Positions 8,033 to 16,650 of a DNA stretch of 64,000 nt are shown in pieces. Each line of letters begins with the position of its first letter. Within the stretch, counting starts at the first letter, position 1. This stretch comes from an uncultured Pseudomonas sp. (GTDB taxonomy: Bacteria; Pseudomonadota; Gammaproteobacteria; Pseudomonadales; Pseudomonadaceae), in the NCBI RefSeq assembly GCF_946885955.1, contig NZ_CAMPHI010000020.1, positions 1 through 64,000 of the forward strand. The letters are read 5' to 3'. Under the pieces are notes generated by a model, which saw nothing but the letters and a program-made list of their open reading frames with translations, ran no database searches and was not told the DNA's origin. The position numbers and the translations under genes were made by a program.

Positions 8033-8806
8033 CTAGGACGCGGCGACCAACAGATCGTGCAGTTCGACGAACTGCTGGGTCAGCTTGTGGTTGCGATCCA
8101 GGTAGATCAGCGGTGTGCAGGTCTGGTGCGATTCGCGCATGCGCACCGAACTCATCAGGTTCACCGGCAGCACCGGCAAGCCTTCGGCGAGCAATTCATC
8201 GAGCAGCTGCTGCGGCAGGCTGGCGCGGGGCTGGAACTGATTGACCACGATGCCCTCGACCTCCAGGCCTTCATTGTGGTCTTCCTTGAGCTCTTCGATT
8301 TCCTGCAGCAGGCCATAGAGCGCATTGCGCGAGAAGCTGTCGCAGTCGAACGGGATCAATACCCGGTCGGCAGCGATCAGGGCCGACACCGTATAGAAAT
8401 TCAGCGCCGGCGGGGTGTCCAGGTAAATGTGGTCGTAGTCTTCGGCCAGTTCGTCGAGCAGTTTGCGCAGCTTGTTGATCTTGTGTTTGGACTCGAGCTT
8501 GGGCTGCAGGTCCGCCAGTTCGGCGGTGGCGGTGACCACATGCAGGTTGTCGAACGGCGTTTCGTATATATCCACCCGCCCCTTCTTGGCAAAGGGACCG
8601 CTGGACAGGGTCTGCTTGAAGAACTCGGCGATCCCCATGGGAATCTCCGCACCGGTCAAGCCGGTGAGGTAATGGGTGGAATTGGCCTGCGCATCCAGGT
8701 CAACCAACAACGTGCGATAGCCCTGGAACGCGCTGACGGCCGCCAGATTACAGGCAATGCTGGATTTGCCCACGCCACCCTTCTGATTGAATACCACACG
8801 CCGCAT
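8033..8806 (-). CDS. ParA/Soj family ATPase, orphan (no parB partner)
   Basis: Deviant-Walker ATPase of the ParA/MinD family, 257 residues. The P-loop is KGGVGKS (9-15) with both signature lysines (K9, K14). It is followed by LVDLDAQANS (Walker A') and a Walker B-like strand ending YLDTPPAL. ParA proteins position DNA or protein cargo on the nucleoid. There is no adjacent parB, so this is not the chromosomal segregation pair, and its cargo is unknown. ATG 8806 has a strong GAGAGG site; the open frame continues upstream without similarity. It is divergent from the aryl polyene operon and marks that cluster's left edge. Confidence 0.87.
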   Translation of the reverse strand: MRRVVFNQKGGVGKSSIACNLAAVSAFQGYRTLLVDLDAQANSTHYLTGLTGAEIPMGIAEFFKQTLSSGPFAKKGRVDIYETPFDNLHVVTATAELADLQPKLESKHKINKLRKLLDELAEDYDHIYLDTPPALNFYTVSALIAADRVLIPFDCDSFSRNALYGLLQEIEELKEDHNEGLEVEGIVVNQFQPRASLPQQLLDELLAEGLPVLPVNLMSSVRMRESHQTCTPLIYLDRNHKLTQQFVELHDLLVAAS

Positions 8807-8983
8807 AACCACCTCTCGATAACCACAATGCCGGAAGTCCGCCGATCCGGATCCGGGTTTCCCTGTCGGCCGCTGCACCTGGGCTGGCGGACTCCTGGGG
8901 ATTCTATGCAAAGCGCATGACAAGGGCGAGGTATTCGGTCACCCCATGACCACAAACCTCCCGTCAGAACAATCGCACAAAAT

Positions 8984-9012
8984 TTGCGCAACGGCCGTAC
9001 GGACTGGATAAT
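8984..9012 (+). promoter_or_regulatory. Candidate sigma-70 promoter of the aryl polyene operon
   Basis: TTGCGC (8984-8989) and GATAAT (9007-9012) are separated by 17 bp, about 90 bp before the first gene of the operon and on its strand. The -10 box matches five of six consensus bases and the -35 box three of six. It is the best match in the 299-bp gap shared with the divergent parA gene. Confidence 0.42.
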
Positions 9013-9105
9013 GCCGGCCATTCGCCACGGCGGCCCCGGCAGTTTCCTGCCAAACCCGGCCGCCGATCTCTACATGGAGCCTGACAAGGCCGGATCATCC
9101 GAGTG

Positions 9106-9831
9106 ATGCACTTCAGGATCGAGCAATGGCGTGCCTGGGCCCCCGGCCTGGAAAACGCGGATGACTGGCGCCGTTGGTGTGCCGCACCCGCGCGCCTACC
9201 AATTGATGCGCAGGACGCGTCGGCGCAAGCGGACGTAAGCTTTCTGCCGGCCATGCAACGCCGCCGTCTGAGCCCCCTGGCGCGCATGGTCTGCCATGTC
9301 GCCTGGCCACTGGCCGATGCTTACGGCCAGTTACCGCTGGTGTTCGTCTCCCGGCACGGCGAGACCCCGCGGACTCTGGCTATCATCAACGACCTGGCCA
9401 ACGACGAAGCGCTGTCGCCAACCCAGTTCAGCCTCTCGGTGCACAACGCGGTGATCGGCCTGTGGTCGATCCTGCGCGGCGATACCAGTGAGATGACCGC
9501 GCTCGCCGGCGAGAACGACGGTCTCGAGCAGGGCATGCTCGAAGCCAGCACACTGCTCGGCGAGGGCGCCCCTGCGGTATTGCTGGTGGTGGCCGAGGAA
9601 ATGCCGCCGGAGCTGTATCGGCCTTATATTGACGATGTGCCATTCTCCCATGCGCTCGCGCTGCTGCTGACGCCCGGCCGGGAATGGCAGCTGACGCTAC
9701 GTTCGGCCACTGGCGCGGTCGCCGAATGGCCCCATGCAATCAACCTGATTCGCGCTCTGTGCAGCGAAGAAGACGCAGTGCAACATCACTGGAAGAGCCG
9801 TCAATGGAACTGGTCACGCATCAAGGCCTGA
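9106..9831 (+). CDS. apeC: Ketosynthase-like chain-length factor of aryl polyene synthesis (ApeC-like)
   Basis: A 241-residue protein matching the N-terminal half of ketosynthases (ketoacyl-synt_2/CLF type). It keeps the strand-helix pattern (MLEASTLLGEGAPAVLLVVAEE) but has no active-site Cys in a TACSS context, as expected of a non-catalytic partner. In the E. coli APE system a short ApeC-like subunit pairs with a catalytic ketosynthase (ApeO); the counterpart here is at 23171. It is the first gene of an operon with almost continuous overlaps. GTG 9103 directly precedes ATG 9106 and is a possible alternative start. Confidence 0.85.
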   Translation: MHFRIEQWRAWAPGLENADDWRRWCAAPARLPIDAQDASAQADVSFLPAMQRRRLSPLARMVCHVAWPLADAYGQLPLVFVSRHGETPRTLAIINDLANDEALSPTQFSLSVHNAVIGLWSILRGDTSEMTALAGENDGLEQGMLEASTLLGEGAPAVLLVVAEEMPPELYRPYIDDVPFSHALALLLTPGREWQLTLRSATGAVAEWPHAINLIRALCSEEDAVQHHWKSRQWNWSRIKA

Positions 9832-10619
9832 GCCGCTACAGCGCGCCCTACTGCTGGCGCCTGATCGCCACCGCGCTGAGTTTCACCCTGTTTGGCATAG
9901 GCGGCGTAGTGCTGCGCGTGCTGATCTTTCCGCTGCTCGGCCTGTTGCCCGGCGACGCTCTGGCGCACCGGTCCCGCGCCCGCCTGGTCGTAAGCAAGAC
10001 CTTTCTGCTGTTCATCAAATTCATGTATCACAGCGGCGTACTGACCTATTCGGTCGAAGGGGCCGAACGCCTTGGTCGCCCCGGCCAGATGGTGATTGCC
10101 AATCACCCCTCGCTGATCGACGTGGTGGTGCTGATCGCGTTCATCCGCGATGCCAATTGCGTGGTCAAGCAGAGCCTGTGGGAAAACCCCTGCATGCGTG
10201 GGCCGATCCGCGCCGCGCAGTTCATCAGCAACAGCGGCAGCCTGGACATGCTCGACGAAGCCGCCGGCGCGCTGCACGACGGACAGACGCTGATAGTCTT
10301 TCCCGAGGGCACCCGCACCGTTCCAGGGCAGCCGCCGCAGTTTCACCGCGGCGCAGCCGCCATCGCGGTGCGCGGCGCGCGCGTGGTCACCCCGGTGGTG
10401 ATCAGCGTCACGCCCAGCACCCTGACCAAGGCAGAGCCCTGGTACAGCATTCCATCGCGCCGTTTTCATTTCCGCTTGCGAGTTGGCGATGATATCGACC
10501 CGCAACAGTTCAATGCCCTGGGGCCAGCACCGATTGCCTCGCGTAAACTCAACGATCACCTGCACCACTACTTTATGAAGGAGCTCGCCAAAGATGAGCG
10601 ATCTACAACTGGAAATTAA
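9804..10619 (+). CDS. 1-acyl-sn-glycerol-3-phosphate acyltransferase family protein (APE cluster)
   Basis: Membrane-associated acyltransferase of the PlsC family, 271 residues. Hydrophobic segments lie in the first 80 residues. Motif I is NHPSLID (H-x4-D, about 92-98), and FPEGTRT is the acyl-acceptor motif. In aryl polyene clusters this family is thought to help put the polyene acyl chain onto a lipid or sugar-lipid acceptor; that role is inferred from context. The ATG overlaps the preceding gene by 28 bp and follows a GGAAGAG site. Confidence 0.85.
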   Translation: MELVTHQGLSRYSAPYCWRLIATALSFTLFGIGGVVLRVLIFPLLGLLPGDALAHRSRARLVVSKTFLLFIKFMYHSGVLTYSVEGAERLGRPGQMVIANHPSLIDVVVLIAFIRDANCVVKQSLWENPCMRGPIRAAQFISNSGSLDMLDEAAGALHDGQTLIVFPEGTRTVPGQPPQFHRGAAAIAVRGARVVTPVVISVTPSTLTKAEPWYSIPSRRFHFRLRVGDDIDPQQFNALGPAPIASRKLNDHLHHYFMKELAKDERSTTGN

Positions 10620-10854
10620 GCATCTGATCATCGACGCTCTGGGCCTGGAAGACATGGCCGCCGAAGATATCGCCGCCGATCTGACGCTATTTGGCGAGGG
10701 ACTCGGCCTGGATTCGGTGGATGCATTGGAGCTCGGCCTGGCGATCCAGAAGCGCTTCGGTATCAAGATCGACGCCGATGCCAAGGACACCCGCAAGCAC
10801 TTCGCCAACGTGGCGAGCTTGGCGGCGTTCGTGACCGCACAAAAAGTCGCCTGA
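10594..10854 (+). CDS. apeE: Acyl carrier protein 1 of the aryl polyene cluster
   Basis: An 86-residue acidic carrier protein. The phosphopantetheine attachment serine is S41 in GLGLDSVDALEL. It overlaps the acyltransferase by 26 bp and sits 12 bp before a second carrier protein. Paired ACPs are characteristic of APE clusters, one loaded with the aryl starter and the other carrying extender or intermediates. Which ACP does which cannot be decided here, so the symbol follows position. No phosphopantetheinyl transferase gene is present in the cluster. Confidence 0.85.
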   Translation: MSDLQLEIKHLIIDALGLEDMAAEDIAADLTLFGEGLGLDSVDALELGLAIQKRFGIKIDADAKDTRKHFANVASLAAFVTAQKVA

Positions 10855-10866
10855 GGACGTTCGCAG

Positions 10867-11124
10867 ATGCAAACCCGTGAAGAAGTATTCGTCACCCTGC
10901 GCGACGCCCTGGTCGAACTGTTCGAACTCGACGCCGACCGCATCACCCTGGATGCCAACCTCTATCAGGACCTGGAAATCGACAGCATCGACGCCGTCGA
11001 CCTGATCGACCATATCAAGCGCCAGACCGGCAGAAAGATCGCCGCCGAGGAATTCAAGGCGGTACGCACCGTCGGCGACGTGGTCGATGCGGTGTTCAAC
11101 GTCGTCCACGCCGCACCGAACTAA
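10867..11124 (+). CDS. apeF: Acyl carrier protein 2 of the aryl polyene cluster
   Basis: An 85-residue carrier protein with attachment serine S40 in LEIDSIDAVDLIDH. It is clearly diverged from the adjacent carrier (DSIDAVDL against DSVDALEL), so the pair is not a recent duplication and the two are likely recognised by different partner enzymes. A GAGGA-like site precedes the ATG. Confidence 0.86.
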   Translation: MQTREEVFVTLRDALVELFELDADRITLDANLYQDLEIDSIDAVDLIDHIKRQTGRKIAAEEFKAVRTVGDVVDAVFNVVHAAPN

Positions 11125-11134
11125 GACCGAACCT

Positions 11135-11692
11135 ATGGCCCGTTTGTTCGGCCTGCTGCTGGTAGCAGCAGGCCTGCTCTACCCTTTTGCCGTGTATTAC
11201 GGCATGGAGCACCTGTCGCCACGCCTGTTCGCCCTGCTGCTCGGTGGCCTGTGGCTGGTGCGCGCGCTGAGCCAGCGCCGCCAGCCCGGCAGCCGCTGGA
11301 TGGCCGCCGCCGCCCTGGGCTTCTGTGTGCTGCTGGGTGTATCAGGCGAAGCCGCCCTGCTGCGCTGGTACCCGGTGCTGCTCAGCGCTTTGCTGCTGGC
11401 CGTCTTCGGTCTCAGCCTGAAGTTCGGCCCGCCGCTGGTCGAGCGCTTGGCGCGTTTGCGCGAACCCGACTTGCCGGAGGTGGCGGTGCGCTATACCCGC
11501 ATCGTCACCCAGGTGTGGGCTGGTTTCTTTTTGCTCAATGGCCTGATTACCGCGGCGCTGACCCTGTGGGCGCCGCTGAGCTGGTGGACCTTGTATACCG
11601 GGCTGATTGCTTACGGCCTGATCGGATTGTTGTTTGCGGGAGAGTGGTTGGTGCGCCAGCGTGTAAGGGCCGATTCAAGGAGAAGCGCATGA
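11135..11692 (+). CDS. COG4648 family integral membrane protein of aryl polyene clusters
   Basis: A 185-residue polytopic membrane protein with about five hydrophobic segments (near residues 3-22, 27-40, 52-70, 75-93 and two close together at 128-165) and a basic C-terminus. It is a regular but uncharacterised member of APE-type clusters and may help assemble or hold the pathway at the inner membrane. Its stop overlaps the start of the next gene (ATGA at 11689). Confidence 0.75.
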   Translation: MARLFGLLLVAAGLLYPFAVYYGMEHLSPRLFALLLGGLWLVRALSQRRQPGSRWMAAAALGFCVLLGVSGEAALLRWYPVLLSALLLAVFGLSLKFGPPLVERLARLREPDLPEVAVRYTRIVTQVWAGFFLLNGLITAALTLWAPLSWWTLYTGLIAYGLIGLLFAGEWLVRQRVRADSRRSA

Positions 11693-13350
11693 CCTGGGTG
11701 AACCTCGAGCAACTGCTGAGTGCAGCCCATCCCGGTCGCCCGGTTACCAGCGGCATGGATCACGCCGCCTGGCGGGCGCGCACTCTACGTGTGGCCGCCG
11801 CCCTGCAACAGCGCGGGATCAAGCGTGTCGCCCTGTATCTGGAGGATGCCGGCGAGCTGGCCGTGGCGCTGTTCGGCGCCTGGCACGCGGGGGTCGAGGT
11901 GCTGCTGCCGGCCGACGCCCAGCCACAGAGCCGCCAGCGCATGGGCGGGCAGAGCGATCTATGGCTCGACGATCTCGACGATCTCGATGCAGCCAGCCCA
12001 TTACCGGCTGCCGCCCTGGATCTCGACCAGTGCCACCTGACCCTGTGCACCTCCGGCTCCAGCGGCGAAGCCAAGCTGATCGGCAAGAACCTGCGCCAGT
12101 TGGCCAACGAGGTCGAAGCGCTGGAACAGTTATGGGGTGCCGAGCTGCAAGGCGCGACCATTCTCGGCAGCGTCGCCGCCCAGCACATCTATGGCCTGCT
12201 GTTTCGCGTGCTCTGGCCGCTGTGCGCCGGCCGGCCATTCCTGCGCCGCGCCCAGCCGTTCCCGGAAGATCTGCAGCGTGAGAGCCTGGCCTGTGCCGAC
12301 GGCTTCGCCTGGGTCGCCAGCCCCGCGTTATTGAAAAGGATGGGCGACAACCTCGACTGGCCGGCGCTTGGCGCGGTGCGCAAGGTGTTTTCCTCTGGCG
12401 GCGCGCTGTCCGCCGAGGCCGCGCAATTGCTGCAACAACAGCTCGGTCAATGGCCGACGGAAATCTATGGCAGCTCGGAGACTGGCGGCATCGCCTGGCG
12501 CCAGGGCGGCGAGCTGTGGCAACCGTTCGCTGGCGTCGAGCCGGGCGTGGACGAACAGGGTGCGCTCAACCTCACCTCGCCCTACCTGCCGAACGGGCAA
12601 CGCGAACAGACCGCCGATGCCGTGCAAATCCAGGCCGACGGCCGCTTCGCACTGCGCGGGCGCCTGGACCGCATCGTCAAGCTGGAAGAAAAACGTATTT
12701 CCCTGCCCATGCTGGAACAGGTGCTGGCCGGCCATACCTGGGTCGCCGATGCGCGCCTCGGGGTGATTCAAGAAGGCCGCGCCTTTCTCGGCGGCCTGGT
12801 CGCGCTCAATCCGGCCGGCATCCATGCCCTGCGCAACCAGGGCCGCCGTGCGGTTACCGAGGCGTTGCGGCGGCATCTTTCCAGCCATTGCGAAGCCATT
12901 GCCCTGCCGCGGCGCTGGCGCCTGGTCAGCCACCTGCCCTATAGCACGCAAGGCAAACTGGCCCAGGCCAGCGTCGACGCAGTGATAGGCGCGCCACGCC
13001 CGACCCGGGTCGAGCAACTGAGCGCCCGGGAGCAAGACGGCGAATGGCAGGTCGAGCTGGAGGTGCCGCTGGACCTGGCCCATTTCACCGGTCACTTCCC
13101 GCAAACCCCGGTGCTGCCGGGCGTGGTGCAGATCGACTGGGCGCAACACCTGGCGCAAACGCTGATCGCCGACCTGCCGCCGCGTTTTTGCGGCATGGAA
13201 GTGCTGAAGTTCCAACAGCTGGTGCGCCCCGGCGATCTCCTGCAGCTGACCCTGCGGTTCGACACCACTCGCGGCAAGCTGTACTTCGCCTTTCGCAACG
13301 GCGAAGCGGCCTGCTCGTCCGGGCGGATTCTACTGGGGCCGGCGCAATGA
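11689..13350 (+). CDS. apeH: AMP ligase fused to a FabA/FabZ-like dehydratase (ApeH-ApeI fusion)
   Basis: A two-domain enzyme of 553 residues. Residues 1-435 are an acyl-adenylating ligase: P-loop TSGSSGEAK (121-129), YGSSETG (260-266), RGRLDRIVKLEEKRIS (about 324-338) and the C-terminal lysine K423 in YSTQGK. Residues about 440-553 are a hotdog dehydratase with GHFPQTPVLPGVVQID; H469 and D483 are 14 residues apart, the FabA/FabZ catalytic spacing, with the FabA-type Asp. The ligase should activate the aryl starter for ACP loading, and the hotdog part should dehydrate 3-hydroxyacyl-ACP. In E. coli these are separate proteins (ApeH and ApeI). Confidence 0.86.
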   Translation: MTWVNLEQLLSAAHPGRPVTSGMDHAAWRARTLRVAAALQQRGIKRVALYLEDAGELAVALFGAWHAGVEVLLPADAQPQSRQRMGGQSDLWLDDLDDLDAASPLPAAALDLDQCHLTLCTSGSSGEAKLIGKNLRQLANEVEALEQLWGAELQGATILGSVAAQHIYGLLFRVLWPLCAGRPFLRRAQPFPEDLQRESLACADGFAWVASPALLKRMGDNLDWPALGAVRKVFSSGGALSAEAAQLLQQQLGQWPTEIYGSSETGGIAWRQGGELWQPFAGVEPGVDEQGALNLTSPYLPNGQREQTADAVQIQADGRFALRGRLDRIVKLEEKRISLPMLEQVLAGHTWVADARLGVIQEGRAFLGGLVALNPAGIHALRNQGRRAVTEALRRHLSSHCEAIALPRRWRLVSHLPYSTQGKLAQASVDAVIGAPRPTRVEQLSAREQDGEWQVELEVPLDLAHFTGHFPQTPVLPGVVQIDWAQHLAQTLIADLPPRFCGMEVLKFQQLVRPGDLLQLTLRFDTTRGKLYFAFRNGEAACSSGRILLGPAQ

Positions 13351-13359
13351 GAACCTCCC

Positions 13360-13426
13360 GTAGGTTGGCGTTGAGCGCAGCGATACCCAACAAAACCGGC
13401 AGGGGTATCGCGGCGTTCAACCTGCA
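13360..13426. repeat. REP palindrome inside the aryl polyene operon
   Basis: GTAGGTTGGCGTTGAGCGCA (from 13360) is inverted against GGTATCGCGGCGTTCAACC (about 13404-13422). It fills the 108-bp gap between the ligase-dehydratase and glycosyltransferase genes, one of the few real gaps in an otherwise overlapping operon. It is related to the palindromes at 7798-7868 and 17134-17166. It may stabilise or segment the mRNA. Confidence 0.7.
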
Positions 13427-13458
13427 CGGCCCAACCCACCCCAAGCAGGGCGCGGCCC

Positions 13459-14193
13459 ATGCATAAGCCCTGCGCCGTCATCCCGGTATACAACCACGAA
13501 CACGCCCTGCCGCAGGTGGTCGCGGCGCTGCGCGACGCCGGGCTGGCCTGCGTACTGGTCGACGACGCGTCGAGCCCGGCCTGCGCGGCGGTGATGGATC
13601 GCCTGGCAGAGCAGACGGACGTCCATCTGGTGCGCCTGCCGCTCAACCAGGGCAAGGGCGGCGCGGTGATGGCCGGCCTGCGCGAGGCCCGCCGCCTGGG
13701 TTTCAGCCATGCCCTGCAGGTGGACGCCGACGGCCAACACGACCTCGGCCATCTCGACACCTTTCTCGCCGCCTCGCGGGCCGAGCCGCAAACCCTGATC
13801 TGCGGCTACCCGCACTACGACGCCAGCGTGCCCAAAGGCCGTCTGTACGCGCGTTACCTGACCCATGTCTGGGTGTGGATCAATTGCCTGTCGCTGAGCG
13901 TTCGCGACTCCATGTGCGGCTTTCGCGTGTATCCGCTGCAACCGACCCTGGCGCTGATCGACAGCGTGGCCATTGGCCGGCGCATGGACTTCGACACCGA
14001 AATCCTGGTGCGCCTGGCCTGGCGCGAGCAGCCGATGCGCTGGCTGCCGATCCGCGTGCATTACCCGCAGGACGGCCTCTCGCATTTTCGCCTGTGGCAC
14101 GACAACGCGCTGATCTCGAAGATGCATGCCAAGCTGTTCTTCGGCATGCTCGTGCGCGCCCCCCGGATACTCTGGCGCAGGTGCTGTCGATGA
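13459..14193 (+). CDS. Family 2 glycosyltransferase of the aryl polyene cluster
   Basis: A GT-A fold glycosyltransferase of 244 residues. It opens with AVIPVYNHE, has VLVDDASS (about 32-39) and the metal-binding motif DADGQHD (about 92-98), and ends in a basic segment with little membrane character. In APE clusters this family probably attaches a sugar to the polyene or its lipid anchor; donor and acceptor are unknown. The stop overlaps the next start (ATGA at 14190). Confidence 0.85.
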   Translation: MHKPCAVIPVYNHEHALPQVVAALRDAGLACVLVDDASSPACAAVMDRLAEQTDVHLVRLPLNQGKGGAVMAGLREARRLGFSHALQVDADGQHDLGHLDTFLAASRAEPQTLICGYPHYDASVPKGRLYARYLTHVWVWINCLSLSVRDSMCGFRVYPLQPTLALIDSVAIGRRMDFDTEILVRLAWREQPMRWLPIRVHYPQDGLSHFRLWHDNALISKMHAKLFFGMLVRAPRILWRRCCR

Positions 14194-15128
14194 GCGGCAA
14201 GCGGCACTGGGCTGGGCAGCGCGAGCGCGGCAGCTTCATCCTGATGAAGTTCACGGTCGGCATGACGCGCCTGCTCGGCCGCCGGCCGATCGCCCCGCTG
14301 ATCTACCTGATCGTGCTGTACTTCTTTGCGTTCGGCCGACAGGCGCGACGCAGCATCTGGCACTACCAGGCCAACCTCGCGGCCTGGAGCGGGCGTAGCG
14401 AGTTGCGCCCGAGCCGACGCGCGGTGTTCCGCCAGTTCATGGCCTTCGCCGACACCCTGCTGGACAAACTCGACGTGTGGAACGGTCAGCTGCGCCTGGA
14501 GCAGGTGACCCTGAGCGACCCGCACGACGTGACAGGGCAATTGCACCGGCAAGGCCGCGGGCAGATCCTGGTCGCCGCGCACCTGGGCAACCTCGAGGTA
14601 TGCCGCGCCCTGGCCGAACTCGGCGAGCGGGTGCAGATGAACGTGCTGGTGCACACCAAACACGCCGAACAGTTCAACCGCCTGCTCTTTGATGCCGGCG
14701 CCAGCAACCTGCGCCTGATCCAGGTCAGCGAGCTGGATGCGGCGGTGATGCTGCAACTGTCCGAACGCCTGGAGCGCGGCGAATGGCTGGCCATCGCCGG
14801 CGACCGCGTGCCGCTCAAGGGCGGACGCAAGACCCGGGTGAACTTTCTCGGCGAGCCGGCGGCCTTTCCGCAAGGCCCCTGGCTGCTGGCCGGGCTGCTG
14901 CAGTGCCCGGTCAACCTGATCAACTGTCTGAAGATCGATGGCCGCTACCAGGTGATCATCGAGCCCTTCGCCGAGCGCATCCAATGGACCCGTGCCGAGC
15001 GTGACGCAGTGATCGCCGGCTGGGTGCAGCGCTATGCCGACCACCTCGCCGCGCACTGCCTTCGCGCGCCCCTGCAATGGTTCAATTTCTACCCCTTCTG
15101 GAACGAAGATGACGACAAATCAGCCTGA
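14190..15128 (+). CDS. LpxL/HtrB-like lysophospholipid acyltransferase of the aryl polyene cluster
   Basis: Membrane acyltransferase of the LpxL/HtrB superfamily, 312 residues. A hydrophobic anchor lies at about 33-50 (IAPLIYLIVLYFFAFG). The catalytic H-x4-E motif is in AAHLGNLEVCR (about 130-140). RVPLKGGRKTRV resembles the second conserved block of late acyltransferases. It is a good candidate for transferring the aryl polyene chain from ACP to a sugar or lipid acceptor, as predicted for APE clusters. The 3' end overlaps the ammonia-lyase gene by 20 bp. Confidence 0.83.
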   Translation: MSGKRHWAGQRERGSFILMKFTVGMTRLLGRRPIAPLIYLIVLYFFAFGRQARRSIWHYQANLAAWSGRSELRPSRRAVFRQFMAFADTLLDKLDVWNGQLRLEQVTLSDPHDVTGQLHRQGRGQILVAAHLGNLEVCRALAELGERVQMNVLVHTKHAEQFNRLLFDAGASNLRLIQVSELDAAVMLQLSERLERGEWLAIAGDRVPLKGGRKTRVNFLGEPAAFPQGPWLLAGLLQCPVNLINCLKIDGRYQVIIEPFAERIQWTRAERDAVIAGWVQRYADHLAAHCLRAPLQWFNFYPFWNEDDDKSA

Positions 15129-16650
15129 TCCCATCGTATTCGGCGAACGCCCCCTGAGCATCGAGCAGGTCGTGACCCTGGCCCAGCGCAGCGCGCCGGC
15201 GCAGTTGCAGAGCGATGCCGCCTACCGCGAGAAGATCGCCAAGGGCGCGCGCTTTCTCGACAGCCTGCTGGACAAGGAAGGCGTGATCTACGGCGTCACC
15301 ACCGGCTACGGCGACTCCTGCGTGGTGGCGGTGCCGCTGCATCAGGTCGAGGCGCTGCCGCGCCACCTCTACACCTTCCACGGTTGCGGCCTGGGCAAGC
15401 TGCTCGATGCACAAGCCACCCGCGCGGTACTCGCGGCGCGTTTGCAATCGCTGTGTCAGGGTGTGTCCGGGGTACGAGTGGAACTGCTCGAACGCTTGCA
15501 GGCATTTCTCGAATACGACGTGCTGCCGCTGATTCCGGAAGAAGGCTCGGTCGGCGCCAGCGGCGACCTGACGCCGCTGTCCTATGTCGCCGCGACCCTA
15601 TCCGGCGAGCGCGAGGTGATGTTCAAGGGCGAGCGCCGTAGCGCCGCCGCCGTACACGCCGAGCTGGGCTGGACGCCGCTGGTATTGCGGCCGAAAGAAG
15701 CGCTGGCGCTGATGAACGGCACCGCGGTGATGACCGCCCTGGCCTGCCAGGCCTATTCGCGCGCCGACTACCTGCTCAAGCTGGCCACGCGCATCACCGC
15801 GCTCAATGTGGTGGCGCTGGAAGGCAACCCGGAACATTTCGACGAGCGCCTGTTCGCCGCCAAACCCCATCCCGGGCAGACCCAGGTCGCCGCCTGGTTG
15901 CGCCAGGATCTGGCCATCGATGCACCGACCGCGCCGCTGCACCGCCTGCAGGATCGTTATTCCCTGCGCTGCGCCCCCCACGTACTCGGCGTGCTGGCCG
16001 ACAGCCTGGGCCTGCTGCGCCAATTCATCGAGATCGAGCTGAACAGCGCCAACGACAACCCGCTGATCGATGCCGAAGCCGAACGTGTGCTGCACGGCGG
16101 GCACTTCTACGGTGGACATATCGCCTTCGCCATGGACAGCCTGAAGAACCTGGTCGGCAACGTCGCCGACCTGCTCGATCGGCAGCTCGCCCTGTTGGTC
16201 GACACGCGCTACAACCACGGCCTGCCGAGCAACCTGTCCGGCGCCCCGGAGGTCAGCGCGATGATCAACCACGGCTTCAAGGCGGTGCAGATCGGCACCA
16301 GCGCCTGGACCGCCGAAGCCCTGAAGAACACCATGCCGGCCAGCGTGTTCTCACGCTCCACCGAGTGTCACAACCAGGACAAGGTGAGCATGGGCACCAT
16401 CGCCGCGCGCGACGCCCTGCGCAGCCTGGAGCTGACCGAACAGGTCGCCGCCGCCGCCCTGCTCGCTGCCAACCAGGGCGTCTGGCTGCGCCAGCGCAAC
16501 GGCAAGAACGACATCCCCGCGCCAGTGGCAGCGATGCGCGAACAGCTGGCCGCGGACTTTCCACCGGTGATCGAAGACCGCGCCCTGGAAAGCGAACTGC
16601 GCCTGTGCCTGACCCGTATCCGCGACCAGCATTGGAGCCTGTATGCGTAG
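15109..16650 (+). CDS. Aromatic amino acid ammonia-lyase (HAL/PAL/TAL family)
   Basis: A 513-residue member of the MIO-containing lyases, which remove ammonia from His, Phe or Tyr. The MIO triad A150-S151-G152 lies in GSVGASGDLTPLS, and Y61 in YGVTTGYG is the conserved catalytic Tyr. At the selectivity position (aligned to SH in histidine lyases, FL in PAL and HL in TAL) the sequence is F90-H91. This is not the histidase pair and fits an aromatic substrate, so the expected product is cinnamate or 4-coumarate for the polyene head. Position inside the APE operon, between the acyltransferase and thioesterase genes, argues against a hut role. Confidence 0.87.
   Translation: MTTNQPDPIVFGERPLSIEQVVTLAQRSAPAQLQSDAAYREKIAKGARFLDSLLDKEGVIYGVTTGYGDSCVVAVPLHQVEALPRHLYTFHGCGLGKLLDAQATRAVLAARLQSLCQGVSGVRVELLERLQAFLEYDVLPLIPEEGSVGASGDLTPLSYVAATLSGEREVMFKGERRSAAAVHAELGWTPLVLRPKEALALMNGTAVMTALACQAYSRADYLLKLATRITALNVVALEGNPEHFDERLFAAKPHPGQTQVAAWLRQDLAIDAPTAPLHRLQDRYSLRCAPHVLGVLADSLGLLRQFIEIELNSANDNPLIDAEAERVLHGGHFYGGHIAFAMDSLKNLVGNVADLLDRQLALLVDTRYNHGLPSNLSGAPEVSAMINHGFKAVQIGTSAWTAEALKNTMPASVFSRSTECHNQDKVSMGTIAARDALRSLELTEQVAAAALLAANQGVWLRQRNGKNDIPAPVAAMREQLAADFPPVIEDRALESELRLCLTRIRDQHWSLYA

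Noticed and set aside
8033..8806. Chromosome-partitioning parAB locus
   Set aside because: There is no ParB gene next to it and no parS-like 16-bp palindrome was noticed, so it is called an orphan ParA-type ATPase.
15109..16650. Histidine utilisation enzyme HutH
   Set aside because: The selectivity pair is F-H instead of S-H, no hut genes are nearby, and the gene is locked into the pigment operon by overlaps on both sides.
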